Assembly (NCBI GenBank): GCA_011391545.1
Contig: JAABQI010000285.1
Location: 1 to 42,220 of the forward strand
Origin: Rhodoferax sp.
Lineage (GTDB): Bacteria; Pseudomonadota; Gammaproteobacteria; Burkholderiales; Burkholderiaceae_C
Length of the DNA: 42,220 bases
Direction of reading: 5' to 3'
Shown: piece after piece, positions 16,695 through 26,901 of the stretch
Layout: the number at the start of each line of letters is the position of its first letter
Numbering within the stretch: position 1 is the stretch's first letter
Notes under the pieces: generated by a model
What the model was told of the DNA's origin: nothing
The model's database searches: none
Seen by the model: only the letters and a program-made list of their open reading frames with translations
Translations under genes and position numbers: made by a program

Positions 16695-17684
16695 TTACTG
16701 GTTGGCAACGCCCAGTGTCTTGATGATGCCGCCAAACAGCAGCGTATCGGCCTGGATGCGCTTGGTCATTCCTTCCGGCGATGAGCCCACCACTTGCCAG
16801 CCCTGGGCAAACAGTTTTTGACGAACTTCCGGTGTGCGTGCGATGTCGCTGACCAAGGCGGCCAATTGCGCCACGATGGCGGGCGGCATCGACTTGGGCG
16901 CGGCCACCGCGTTCCAGATTTCCAGGTTGAAATCGGGCACGCCCACTTCGGCCATGCTGGGCAGTTCAGGTGCCAGCGCACTGCGACCGCTGGAGGTGAC
17001 GCCAATGGCGCGCAACTTGTCGCCTTTGACCTGCGCCATGGCCAGTGCGGGCGGAAGCATAGAGAGTTGCAATTGACCGCCGATCATGGCGGTGGCGACC
17101 TGGGCGTAGCCGGGGTAGGGCACGTGAACGGGCTGAGTGCCGGTTTTGCTCTTGAACAGCTCCATGCCGATGTGACCGACGGTGCCAACACCGGGGGAGC
17201 CGTAGTTCCATGTGCTTCCGGCTTGTTTGGCGGCTGCCAGAAAAGTCTGGGCATTGGTGCCAGGTGCAGTTTTGGGTGCCATCAGCACCAGCGGCGAGAC
17301 GCCCACCAGGCTCACTGGCAACAAATCCCTGAGCGGGTCGTAGGGCAGCTTGGGGTTGAGCAGTTTGGCCGTGGTCAGGTTGCCGTTGATCATCAGGCCG
17401 AGGGTGTGGTTATCGGTGGCTTTGGCGACATGGTCGGCGGCGATGTTGCCACCGGCGCCCACCTTGTTTTCGACGATCACCGGCTGACCCAGGGCTTTGG
17501 ACAAGGGCTCTGCCAGCGTGCGCGCGGTCAGGTCAGGCGAAGAGCCGCCGGGAAACCCGACAATGATGCGCAGCGGCTGGCTCGGCCAAGTCGGTGTTTT
17601 GGCAGCACTTTGCGCTGCTGCCAGCAAGGGCAGGGCACTGGCAGCGACTGCAATGACAGTAAGTTTGATCCATTGACGGCGCAT
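16695..17684 (-). CDS. Bug-type tripartite tricarboxylate transporter substrate-binding protein
   Basis: A 329-residue periplasmic receptor with a cleavable signal peptide (cleavage after LLAAAQS-like residues, about residue 25). The family pattern is clear: WPSQPLRIIVGFPGGSSPDLTAR near the N-terminus, GQPVIVENKVGAGGNIAAD, and YGSPGVGTVGHIGMELFK. Bug proteins bind small carboxylates; the ligand cannot be predicted. No TctA/TctB membrane genes are nearby, so it is an orphan, as is common in Comamonadaceae. ATG 17682-17684 follows AGGA (17691-17694 minus). The rpoH terminator ends directly at this ribosome site. Confidence 0.9.
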   Translation of the reverse strand: MRRQWIKLTVIAVAASALPLLAAAQSAAKTPTWPSQPLRIIVGFPGGSSPDLTARTLAEPLSKALGQPVIVENKVGAGGNIAADHVAKATDNHTLGLMINGNLTTAKLLNPKLPYDPLRDLLPVSLVGVSPLVLMAPKTAPGTNAQTFLAAAKQAGSTWNYGSPGVGTVGHIGMELFKSKTGTQPVHVPYPGYAQVATAMIGGQLQLSMLPPALAMAQVKGDKLRAIGVTSSGRSALAPELPSMAEVGVPDFNLEIWNAVAAPKSMPPAIVAQLAALVSDIARTPEVRQKLFAQGWQVVGSSPEGMTKRIQADTLLFGGIIKTLGVANQ

Positions 17685-17695
17685 GGTGTTTCCTG

Positions 17696-17733
17696 AAAAA
17701 AATACCCCTGCAGACGGGGCTGTCAGGGGTATT
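17696..17733 (-). terminator. Intrinsic terminator of rpoH
   Basis: On the minus strand, 42 nt after the rpoH stop, AATACCCCTG and CAGGGGTATT form a perfect 10-bp stem with a 13-nt loop (17701-17733). It runs straight into a T-tract (plus-strand A run at 17696-17702). This is a textbook rho-independent terminator. The tract is immediately followed by the AGGA ribosome site of the Bug gene, leaving no room for a promoter downstream of the hairpin. Confidence 0.88.
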
Positions 17734-17775
17734 GTGGCCCAAGGGCCGGGCAGTCTTGGCGGGGTCGCCAGCCGT

Positions 17776-18717
17776 TCAGGCAAATTCAACCAGCGCCTTT
17801 TTCATCTTTTTCATGGCGGCCACCTCGATCTGGCGAATGCGCTCTGCGCTGACGCCATAGACCGCGGCCAGGTCGTGCAGCGTCATGCCGCCCGAGTTGT
17901 CATCGTTCACTTTCAGCCAGCGTTCCTCCACAATGTGACGGCTGCGCTCGTCGAGCGTGTCGAGCGCCCGGGCAATGCCGTCGCTGGCCAGCAGGTCGCG
18001 GTGCTGCGCCTCCAGCATGGCGGTGGGTTCGTGCGCGGCATCGGTCAGGTAGGCAATCGGGCCGAAAGCGTCTTCGCCATCGTCGGAAGGGCTGGGGTCG
18101 AGAAGCACATCACCACCGGCCAGGCGCGCTTCCATTTCGATCACTTCTTCACGCTTGACGTGCAACTCGGCCGCCATGGCGTCGATCTGGCCAGGGTTCA
18201 GTGTGGTGCGGTGCGTGTCCAGGTCGGCGGCAGCATCATCACTGTGGTAACGCTGCCGGATGGAGCGCAGGTTGAAAAACAGCTTGCGCTGTGCCTTGGT
18301 GGTGGCGACCTTGACCATGCGCCAGTTTTTCAGGATGTATTCGTGAATTTCGGCCTTGATCCAGTGCATCGCGTAGCTCACCAGGCGCACGCCCTGGTCC
18401 GGATCGAAGCGCTTGACGGCTTTCATCAGGCCCACATTGCCTTCCTGGATCAGGTCGCCATGCGGCAGGCCGTAGCCCAGGTACTGGCGCGCGATGGACA
18501 CCACCAGGCGCAGGTGTGACAGCACCAGCCGACCGGCGGCTTCCACGTCGTTGTCCTGGCGCAGTTTGCGCGCGTAGGACTGTTCTTCTTCCAGGGTCAG
18601 CATGGGCATGCGGTTGACTGCCGAGATATAGGCGTCCAAATGGCCCAATGCGGGCACCACCGACCATGGATTGGTCAAGGCCAGGGGGTTGCCAGAAACG
18701 CCAGTGTGTGTAGACAT
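17776..18717 (-). CDS. rpoH: RNA polymerase heat-shock sigma factor sigma-32
   Basis: A 313-residue sigma factor. Region 2 reads LVLSHLRLVVSIARQYLGYGLPHGDLIQEGNVGLMKAVKRFDP (key parts HGDLIQEGNVGLM and SYAMHWIKAEIHEYI). The RpoH-specific box QRKLFFNLRSIR is present, and region 4 ends in GVSAERIRQIEVAAMKKMK. It directs transcription of chaperone and protease genes. AAGGAG upstream supports ATG 18715-18717. The start is preceded at 33 nt by a perfect CIRCE operator, so HrcA control is expected, and it is followed by an intrinsic terminator. Confidence 0.97.
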   Translation of the reverse strand: MSTHTGVSGNPLALTNPWSVVPALGHLDAYISAVNRMPMLTLEEEQSYARKLRQDNDVEAAGRLVLSHLRLVVSIARQYLGYGLPHGDLIQEGNVGLMKAVKRFDPDQGVRLVSYAMHWIKAEIHEYILKNWRMVKVATTKAQRKLFFNLRSIRQRYHSDDAAADLDTHRTTLNPGQIDAMAAELHVKREEVIEMEARLAGGDVLLDPSPSDDGEDAFGPIAYLTDAAHEPTAMLEAQHRDLLASDGIARALDTLDERSRHIVEERWLKVNDDNSGGMTLHDLAAVYGVSAERIRQIEVAAMKKMKKALVEFA

Positions 18718-18749
18718 GCCAGAACTCCTTGTTGCTTTAAGTTGTAATA

Positions 18750-18776
18750 TTAGCACTCTCTGAGAGCGAGTGCTAA
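18750..18776 (-). promoter_or_regulatory. CIRCE operator (HrcA binding site) upstream of rpoH
   Basis: TTAGCACTC-N9-GAGTGCTAA is present without mismatch (arms 18750-18758 and 18768-18776). This is the consensus CIRCE element bound by the HrcA repressor, usually in front of groESL or dnaK. Here it lies 33-59 nt before the rpoH ATG. On the same strand, GAACTT (18782-18787) is followed 16 nt later by TCTCAGA, which could be a sigma-E type promoter overlapping the operator; that part is tentative. Confidence 0.93.
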
Positions 18777-18833
18777 TCAAAAAGTTCAATGATCGGTGAA
18801 GGCGCGGGTCTCTTGGGTAGAGCCGAAGCTGTG

Positions 18834-20003
18834 CTACTCGCCCCCTTTTGGCGGTTCCTTGTGCAGGGTAAAGTCCAGGTCAAGCGGCTGTGCCGCAGAC
18901 GGTTTTGTGATCCTGGATGCCGTTGAGGGCGGGCGATTGCCTGACTCAGGCGCTGCATTGCCAGGCTGGAATACGGCCGCCGCCAGTTCGTCATCGGTGG
19001 GGTGATCCCACCACGAGGAGTTGGCCGTCACATCCGACTTGCGCTGCCTTTGCCAGAGCCACGCCAGGCCGGCCAGACAGAGCAATACCAGGGCGATCAG
19101 GCCGTAAACCAGCGCCATGGGCAGTTGCTGGCCTTTCGCTTGTTGGAGCTGGCCGCGCAGTTCAAGCAGGGAGCGGTCATTCTTGGCCGCGAGTTCCTGC
19201 ATGGCCTTGAGATCGGCTTGCAGCGCGGCAATCTGCCTGCTTTGCAGCAGGGCGTCCTCGGTTGGCGCAAACAGCATGGTGGTGTCCAGCGTGTCCATCC
19301 GGTCGGAGAGGATTTCCAGGGGGTCGAGTTTGAGCATCGGCTTGGCCGGTTGGGGGATCGCTTTTTGTGCCACGCGCGTGACCTTCGGCTTGACGGCTTT
19401 CTTCTTTGGTGCTTTGGCAGTCTTTTTGGCTTTGGTCTTGGCCTGGGATTTGGCCTTGGCCTTCGGTTTGGCTTTCGGCTTGGAGGCTGATGCCTTGCCG
19501 GCGGACGGGCCCGCAACGGCGCGCTGGGGCGATGCTGCCGCGCCAGTGGCGCCAGCAGCGTTCGACGCGGTGGACCGGGTTGCGGCGGTTGGCAAGGTGC
19601 TCAGCGGTACCACGGGTGCGCTGATGCCGGGCGGCAAGTCGGCCAGCAGGACGTAGCGGCGCATCTGGCTGGCACCACACGTGCTGCGGATCTGGATCGC
19701 CACGACGGGTTCGGTCACAACCTCTGGCAATTGCAGACGCAGGGTTTGGGCTTGAACCGTGATGCGAGGCGCCTTTTGCAGCGCCTCGGCATAGTAAATG
19801 TCGGCGCTTAAGCACCCTGCAGCAATCGCTTCATCCTGATCGGCCCGGAACGCAATGCGCAGGTCCAGCGGCATGCCGATCCATGCGTCGCCTTGCACCT
19901 CGCCGAGGGTGAGCGCCTGCGCCGCCAGAACCGAACCCGTCACCAGCACGGTCAGCGCCCTGGCAAGGCGTCGCAGATGGTTTTTCAAGGCAGCTATGCT
20001 CAT
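18834..20003 (-). CDS. FimV-like membrane protein with Lys/Ala/Pro-rich linker
   Basis: A 389-residue protein: signal peptide (about 1-30), then the FimV N-terminal signature LTLGEVQGDAWIGMPLDLRI (31-50) in a domain to about 125. A Ser/Ala-rich stretch follows, then a very basic KPKAKPKAKAK-type linker (170-207), a probable coiled coil (250-292), one membrane helix (296-317) and an acidic cytoplasmic tail. FimV proteins organise polar type IV pili and peptidoglycan-linked hubs. This one is much shorter than typical FimV and I see no LysM domain. I chose ATG 20001-20003 because it begins the signal peptide. The gene lies upstream of rpoH, co-directional, 57 bp before the CIRCE element. Confidence 0.68.
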   Translation of the reverse strand: MSIAALKNHLRRLARALTVLVTGSVLAAQALTLGEVQGDAWIGMPLDLRIAFRADQDEAIAAGCLSADIYYAEALQKAPRITVQAQTLRLQLPEVVTEPVVAIQIRSTCGASQMRRYVLLADLPPGISAPVVPLSTLPTAATRSTASNAAGATGAAASPQRAVAGPSAGKASASKPKAKPKAKAKSQAKTKAKKTAKAPKKKAVKPKVTRVAQKAIPQPAKPMLKLDPLEILSDRMDTLDTTMLFAPTEDALLQSRQIAALQADLKAMQELAAKNDRSLLELRGQLQQAKGQQLPMALVYGLIALVLLCLAGLAWLWQRQRKSDVTANSSWWDHPTDDELAAAVFQPGNAAPESGNRPPSTASRITKPSAAQPLDLDFTLHKEPPKGGE

Positions 20004-20217
20004 GTTTGTTGTGGGCCTGGCCCTGTCAAATTTTTCAGTGGGACGCAGCGCCGACATTGCGTCCGTCATAATTCAAACCTGCAATTTCCGACAGCATAAC
20101 CGGAGTTGGGCGCCACGGCTCGCCGTGTGATGCGCAAAGCGTCGGTTCCTGCAACTGGAAATGGCGCTTTGGGCATGTCGCAGGTCCTGCCCCTCACTTT
20201 TAACAGGCTCGGATTTT

Positions 20218-21030
20218 ATGTGCCAACTTCTGGGGATGAACAGCCACTTGCCGGCCAGCCTGACGCTGAGCTTTACCGGATTTTCGCAACGCGGCGGCTG
20301 CACCGATCACCATGGGGATGGCTGGGGCATCGCTTTCTTTGAGAGCGATTGCGCCACCACTGGCAAGGGCATCCGCCATTTTGTTGATAAATCGAGCGCT
20401 GCAACCTCGCCCATTGCGCACATGCTCAAAAGTTACCCCATCAAGAGCCACAACGTGATCGCGCATGTTCGCAAGGCCACCGTGGGGCAGGTGGCGCTGG
20501 AAAACTGCCACCCGTTCGTGCGTGAACTGTGGGGCCGCAACTGGGTTTTTGCACACAACGGCGACCTGAAAAACTACGCACCCAGGCTGCACGGCGGTTT
20601 TCACCCGGTGGGCACGACCGACAGCGAACTGGCCTTTTGCTGGCTCATGCAGGAACTCGCTAAATCACACGCCGATGTGCCCTCGGTGGCCGAATTGAGT
20701 TGCACCCTGCGCGAACTGGTGCCGCACATTGCCCGGCATGGCACCTTCAACTTTTTGCTCAGCAACGGCCAGGCCTTGTGGGCGCACGCCACCACCAGGC
20801 TGCATTACGTGCTGCGCGCGCATCCGTTTCACGAGGTGCACCTGAAGGACCAGGATGTCTGCGTCAACTTGGCCGAACTCAACAGCGCGCAAGACCGTCA
20901 GGTGATCGTGGTGACCGAGCCGCTGACCACCGATGAAGCTTGGGTCGCCATGCGGGCCGGTGAACTCCATGTGTTCGTTGGCGGCATGCTGGCGGAGTGC
21001 AGCACGACGGGTAGGGCGCTGGCTGCCTGA
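20218..21030 (+). CDS. Class II glutamine amidotransferase (YafJ-like)
   Basis: A 270-residue Ntn-type amidotransferase. The catalytic Cys is residue 2 (MCQLLGMNS), exposed after Met removal; this decides the start at ATG 20218 against an upstream ATG at 20161. Other family marks are HGDGWGIAFF, the Arg/Thr loop AHVRKATVGQV, the oxyanion segment NWVFAHNGDL, and GTTDSELAFCWL. It hydrolyses glutamine to supply ammonia, but no synthetase partner is fused or adjacent, so the acceptor is unknown. It is divergent from the FimV-like gene across 214 bp in which I see no clear site. Confidence 0.88.
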   Translation: MCQLLGMNSHLPASLTLSFTGFSQRGGCTDHHGDGWGIAFFESDCATTGKGIRHFVDKSSAATSPIAHMLKSYPIKSHNVIAHVRKATVGQVALENCHPFVRELWGRNWVFAHNGDLKNYAPRLHGGFHPVGTTDSELAFCWLMQELAKSHADVPSVAELSCTLRELVPHIARHGTFNFLLSNGQALWAHATTRLHYVLRAHPFHEVHLKDQDVCVNLAELNSAQDRQVIVVTEPLTTDEAWVAMRAGELHVFVGGMLAECSTTGRALAA

Positions 21031-21096
21031 CTGGCCCTGAATCAGCCGCTGCGCCAACATGGCGGCCACCGCGCCGGCCTCTGAGACAATGCCGCT

Positions 21097-22062
21097 GTGC
21101 TGCAAATCTTTGTCATTACCTTTCCCTTTTTCGCGCTGGTGCTGTGCGGCTATCTGGCTGCGCGCAGGCGCATGCTGCCGCTCGAAGCCATCCCCGGGCT
21201 GAACGGTTTCGTGCTGTTTTTCGCCCTGCCGTGCATGCTGTACCGCTTTGGCGCCAGCACGCCGATCGGGCAACTGCTCGACGTGGGTGTTTTCACCACC
21301 TGGCTGTTGTGCGCGCTGATCACGGTCGGCTTCACCGTGGCGGTCAGCCTGAATGCGCGCATCGGCTGGAACGACGCCGCATTCGGCGCGCTGGTGGCGG
21401 CATTTCCCAATTCGGGCTTCATGGGCGTGCCGCTGCTGGTGGCCATCATGGGCGCGGCATCGGCCGGGCCGGTGATCCTGACCATGGTGATCGACATGAT
21501 CGTGACCACCTCGCTGTGCATCGCGCTGTCGCGCCTGGATGGCGCTGACGAGCACGGTGCCGCCAAGGCCTTCAAAAAAGCCCTGACGGGGGTGCTGGCC
21601 AACCCCATGCCGTGGGCCATTTTGCTGGGTGCGCTGGTGTCAGTGCTTGGCTGGCAGCCACCCAAACCCGTGGCGCAAACGATTGGCCTGCTGGCCGATG
21701 CGGCCTCGCCGGTGGCGCTGTTCACCATTGGCGCGGTGCTGGCGCGCGCGCAAATGCTCTCCAAGGCGGGTCATGCTGCAGCGCCCGTGCTGCGTGACTA
21801 TTTGCCGGTGGCGCTGTTCAAACTGTTTTTGCATCCGCTGCTGGTGCTGCTGGTGGGCGCCGGGCTGATCAGTCTGGGGTTGCCGCTGTCGCGCTTTGCC
21901 CTTAGCGTGATGGTGCTCACGGCGGCCTTGCCGAGCGCCAGCAATGTGTCGCTGCTGGCCGAGCGCTTTGGCGCCGACAACGGGCGCATTGCGCGCATCA
22001 TTCTGGTCTCTACGGCGGCCGCGTTCGTGACATTTTCACTCGCCGTTTCACTGATGGTCTAG
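21097..22062 (+). CDS. AEC family transporter
   Basis: A 321-residue membrane protein with about ten helices in the AEC (auxin efflux carrier) pattern: N-terminal FPFFALVLCGYLAARRRML, the segment LNGFVLFFALPCMLYRF, FGALVAAFPNSGFMGVPLL, and the second-half ASPVALFTIGAVLARA and LTAALPSASNVSLLAERFG. Substrates in this family include dicarboxylates and amino acids; none can be assigned. The start is a GTG (21097), as no ATG fits before the first helix. It stands 66 bp after the amidotransferase. Confidence 0.88.
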   Translation: MLQIFVITFPFFALVLCGYLAARRRMLPLEAIPGLNGFVLFFALPCMLYRFGASTPIGQLLDVGVFTTWLLCALITVGFTVAVSLNARIGWNDAAFGALVAAFPNSGFMGVPLLVAIMGAASAGPVILTMVIDMIVTTSLCIALSRLDGADEHGAAKAFKKALTGVLANPMPWAILLGALVSVLGWQPPKPVAQTIGLLADAASPVALFTIGAVLARAQMLSKAGHAAAPVLRDYLPVALFKLFLHPLLVLLVGAGLISLGLPLSRFALSVMVLTAALPSASNVSLLAERFGADNGRIARIILVSTAAAFVTFSLAVSLMV

Positions 22063-22102
22063 ACCGTTCGCGAAGACTGTTTTGGCCAGGCATCTTTGCA
22101 TT

Positions 22103-22143
22103 TTGATTTAGATCAACACCGGGTTTCCCCGGGGGTGTGTAAT
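22103..22143 (+). promoter_or_regulatory. FNR/ANR box with class II promoter geometry
   Basis: TTGAT-TTAG-ATCAA (22103-22116) is an exact FNR-family half-site pair. TGTAAT (22138-22143) matches a -10 box at five of six positions. A start site about 7 nt after that -10, near 22150, would put the FNR centre at about -41, the position for class II activation. The gene at 22188 would therefore be turned on by low oxygen. Confidence 0.82.
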
Positions 22144-22187
22144 CGGCACAGGAAATTTTTTACACCCCCGTTATTTGAAAGATCGCA

Positions 22188-22985
22188 ATGTCCGCCTGGT
22201 TTTCTTACGTCGTTTTCACCGTGGTGGTGGTGCTTGCCAGCACCGCGCTGTTCTTCTTCACGCTGACACGTGGCGCGCTGCTGATGCGCGGTGCCACGGG
22301 GCAACTGACGCACGATGCAGCCCACGTGTACCCCATTTATTCCAACATGCGCCTGATTCGGCTGGTGGACTGGCAGCCGATCATCTCGGCGATCTTGCTG
22401 TTTCAGTACAGCCGTCTGGTGTCCATCATCACGCATGGTTTGCAGCATGCCGACTTGCAGGGAAAACAGGTGTTGATCACCTCGTGCGCCTTTGGCAATG
22501 TGATTCCCCGGGTGGTCGAGGCATCGATCAAGTCGGGTGCCAGCAAGGTGCTGATTGCCGACATCATCCAGAACGAACTGGACCATGCCCAATCCAAGCT
22601 GGATGACTACGCGGGGCAAATTGTCTATACCCAGGACAACGCCGTTGCCATGCAGCAGCCTGATGCCTCGGTGCAGGCCAACGTGATGTTCTTCCTGCTG
22701 CATGAGTTGCCGCACCATCTGAAAGTCGAGGCCTTGAAAGAAGCCATGCGGGTGCTGGCCCCGGGCGGCAAGCTCTATCTGGGCGAGTTTCACCGTCCCC
22801 GCCCGTGGCTGTTGCGCGCCCTGAGCTGGACCTATTTCAAGGTCTTCGAACCCTATGGCCTGGCGCTGTGGAACACCCACGACCCGGTGCTGCAACTGCA
22901 AGCCATGCCCGGCGTGAGTTGCGAGCGCCATACCGCTTTCTTCGGCAATTTCCAGGTGATCGTGGCAACCAAAGCCGCCGCCTGA
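22188..22985 (+). CDS. RquA-like SAM-dependent methyltransferase-fold protein (rhodoquinone biosynthesis family)
   Basis: A 265-residue protein: an N-terminal membrane helix (4-26), then a methyltransferase-like domain. The residue pattern agrees with what I recall of RquA, the enzyme converting ubiquinone to rhodoquinone. Matching features are R-x-I-R-L-x-D-x-Q...ILLFQYSRL (55-77), an atypical SAM loop ITSCAFGNVIPR (97-108) instead of a Gly-rich motif, MFFLLHELP (167-175) and MRVLAPGGKLYLGEFHRP (187-204). The YWWAY segment I associate with typical RquA is not seen, so it may be a divergent paralogue. The FNR-type promoter fits a quinone used in low oxygen. Confidence 0.6.
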   Translation: MSAWFSYVVFTVVVVLASTALFFFTLTRGALLMRGATGQLTHDAAHVYPIYSNMRLIRLVDWQPIISAILLFQYSRLVSIITHGLQHADLQGKQVLITSCAFGNVIPRVVEASIKSGASKVLIADIIQNELDHAQSKLDDYAGQIVYTQDNAVAMQQPDASVQANVMFFLLHELPHHLKVEALKEAMRVLAPGGKLYLGEFHRPRPWLLRALSWTYFKVFEPYGLALWNTHDPVLQLQAMPGVSCERHTAFFGNFQVIVATKAAA

Positions 22986-23009
22986 GCCAAGCCATTTGCC
23001 AATGTCCGC

Positions 23010-25178
<2,169 letters not shown>

Positions 25179-25542
25179 TTTGTTCAAGTGAACTTGCGGA
25201 TATGGCTTTAAGTGCTTGATTTTGAGGGCATTTGTCAGTCATCCAAGTTATCTGTGGATAACTTTGTTGATAACAGGTCGCCAATGCCTGCGAGCCCTTG
25301 AAAATCAAGGCTCCGCTTAGGCTGCACAGAAAAAAGGCAAATTAAATAACGCTTATGAATCAATGGCTTGCAATCGCTATGGGTTTTGTAGCGAGGGGTT
25401 GGGAGACATCTCGCGTTGCTGCATTGCATCACCAAATTTGTGCATAAGTGACAAATAAATTTGCGTTCAAGGCTTCAAAAAAGGTCAAAAAAGTGCTAGC
25501 AGTGCGGCTACAGGACGCGCGGTGGCGCGTCCGCGTCGGTGA
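25179..25542. other. 364-bp spacer with three DnaA boxes and AT-rich stretch
   Basis: No credible gene lies here. On the minus strand there are a perfect DnaA box TTATCCACA (25253-25261), a one-mismatch box TTATCAACA (25265-25273), and TTATGCACA (25439-25447), which fits TTATNCACA. All have the same orientation. The first is embedded in the inverted repeat AGTTATC-TGTG-GATAACT. Between and beyond them the DNA is clearly more AT-rich than its surroundings (about 25320-25500). It separates hemE from priA, both minus. DnaA binding is likely; whether it is an origin, a titration site or a regulatory site cannot be told here. Confidence 0.6.
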
Positions 25543-26658
25543 TCAGCAGGCGCCACGCATCTGGCGTGAATGGCTGTGCACGGCCTGCACCAGCGCTGCC
25601 ACATGCTCGGGCGGGGTGTGCTGGCTGATGCCATGGCCCAAATTGAAGATGTGGGTCGGGCCGGCACCCGTGCCGCTGTGCGGGGTGCCAAAGGCGTTCA
25701 GCACCTTCACCACTTCGGCTTCAATTTGCGCCGGCGAGGCGAACAGCACATTGGGGTCCAGATTGCCTTGCAGGGCCTTGCTGCCACCAGCGGTGGCCCG
25801 GGCCTTGGTCAGATTCACCGTCCAGTCCAGTCCCAGCACGTTGCAATCGAGTTGTTCCATCTCGTCGAGCCACAGCCCCCCGCCTTTGGTGAACACAATG
25901 CTGGGAATACGGGCGCCGTTGTATTCCTTGTGCAGTTGCGCCAGCACGCGGCGGGTGTAGGCCAGGCTGAATTCCTGGAACGCGCCATCGGCCAGCACAC
26001 CGCCCCAACTGTCAAAAATCATCACGGCCTGGGCACCGGCTTCAATCTGGGTGTTGAGGTAGAGCGCCACCGCGTCGGCGTTGATCTGCAGCATTTTGTG
26101 CATCAGGTCGGGGCGGCTGTAGAGCATGGTTTTGACCAGACGGTAGTCGTCCGAGCCGGCACCTTCTACCATGTAGCAGGCCAGCGTCCAGGGGCTGCCG
26201 CTGAAGCCGATCAGCGGCACTTTGCCGTCGAGCGCCTTGCGGATCGAGGTGACGGCGTCAAACACATAGCGCAGCTTGGCCATGTCAGGCACCTCAAGCT
26301 TGGCCACTGCCGCCTCGTCGCGCACAGGCGAGGCAAACCTGGGGCCCTCGCCCAGGGCAAAGGACAGCCCCAGGCCCATGGCGTCGGGCACGGTCAGGAT
26401 GTCGCTGAACAAGATGGCGGCATCGATCGGGAAACGCTCCAGCGGCTGCAACGTGACTTCGGTGGCGTAGTCGGTGTTGGTGGCCAAGCCCATGAAGCTG
26501 CCAGCCTTGGCTCGGGTGGCGCGGTATTCGGGCAAAAAGCGCCCGGCCTGACGCATCATCCAGATCGGCGTGTAGTCGGTGGCCTGGCGCAAACAGGCGC
26601 GCAGGAAAGTGTCGTTCTTCAGGGGGGCGTAAGGGTTGGTGGTCGTTGAATTCATCAT
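25543..26658 (-). CDS. hemE: Uroporphyrinogen decarboxylase
   Basis: A 371-residue enzyme that decarboxylates uroporphyrinogen III to coproporphyrinogen III in heme synthesis. Signature segments are [16 protein letters not shown] near residue 31, the catalytic Asp region [31 protein letters not shown], and FDSWGGVL. The gene has two adjacent ATG codons (26658 and 26655); either may be used. It links to the oxidase cluster only through the shared need for heme. It is downstream of the dsbD-type gene (243-bp gap with nothing recognisable) and upstream of priA. Confidence 0.97.
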   Translation of the reverse strand: MMNSTTTNPYAPLKNDTFLRACLRQATDYTPIWMMRQAGRFLPEYRATRAKAGSFMGLATNTDYATEVTLQPLERFPIDAAILFSDILTVPDAMGLGLSFALGEGPRFASPVRDEAAVAKLEVPDMAKLRYVFDAVTSIRKALDGKVPLIGFSGSPWTLACYMVEGAGSDDYRLVKTMLYSRPDLMHKMLQINADAVALYLNTQIEAGAQAVMIFDSWGGVLADGAFQEFSLAYTRRVLAQLHKEYNGARIPSIVFTKGGGLWLDEMEQLDCNVLGLDWTVNLTKARATAGGSKALQGNLDPNVLFASPAQIEAEVVKVLNAFGTPHSGTGAGPTHIFNLGHGISQHTPPEHVAALVQAVHSHSRQMRGAC

Positions 26659-26901
26659 CTAATTGTCGCATCCCCCAACGTTAGAGAGGCGCCAGCGCGG
26701 CAAACCCTGGCCTCAAGGCGGAACGCGCTGATGCTGCAGGGGCCTTGGAAAGGTGGATGGCACCGTCGTCAAAGCGGCCGTCGCGGGCGCCGGCCTGGCA
26801 ACAGCGCCAGGTGGAACAGCGCGTGGCAACGGTCACCTTCGTCACGCCACAGGGGTGTGTCGGGTGATTTCTCGGGATCAAGCACCTGATCGTGCTGCAG
26901 G

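Noticed and set aside
20114-20127. CACGG-CTCG-CCGTG hairpin upstream of the amidotransferase
   Set aside because: A short stem in GC-rich DNA with no T-tract and no known motif; likely chance.
25235-25435. 66-codon minus-strand frame in the hemE-priA spacer
   Set aside because: It overlaps the DnaA boxes, its composition is unlike the neighbouring genes, and it has no ribosome site or recognisable similarity.
25179-25542. Chromosomal origin of replication
   Set aside because: Three DnaA boxes and AT-rich DNA are suggestive, but dnaA, dnaN, rpmH and parAB are absent and I cannot compute the skew. Kept only as a DnaA-box cluster.
26659-26901. A small gene between dsbD-type gene and hemE
   Set aside because: Open frames here have no recognisable domain, no ribosome site and continue into shadow frames of neighbours.
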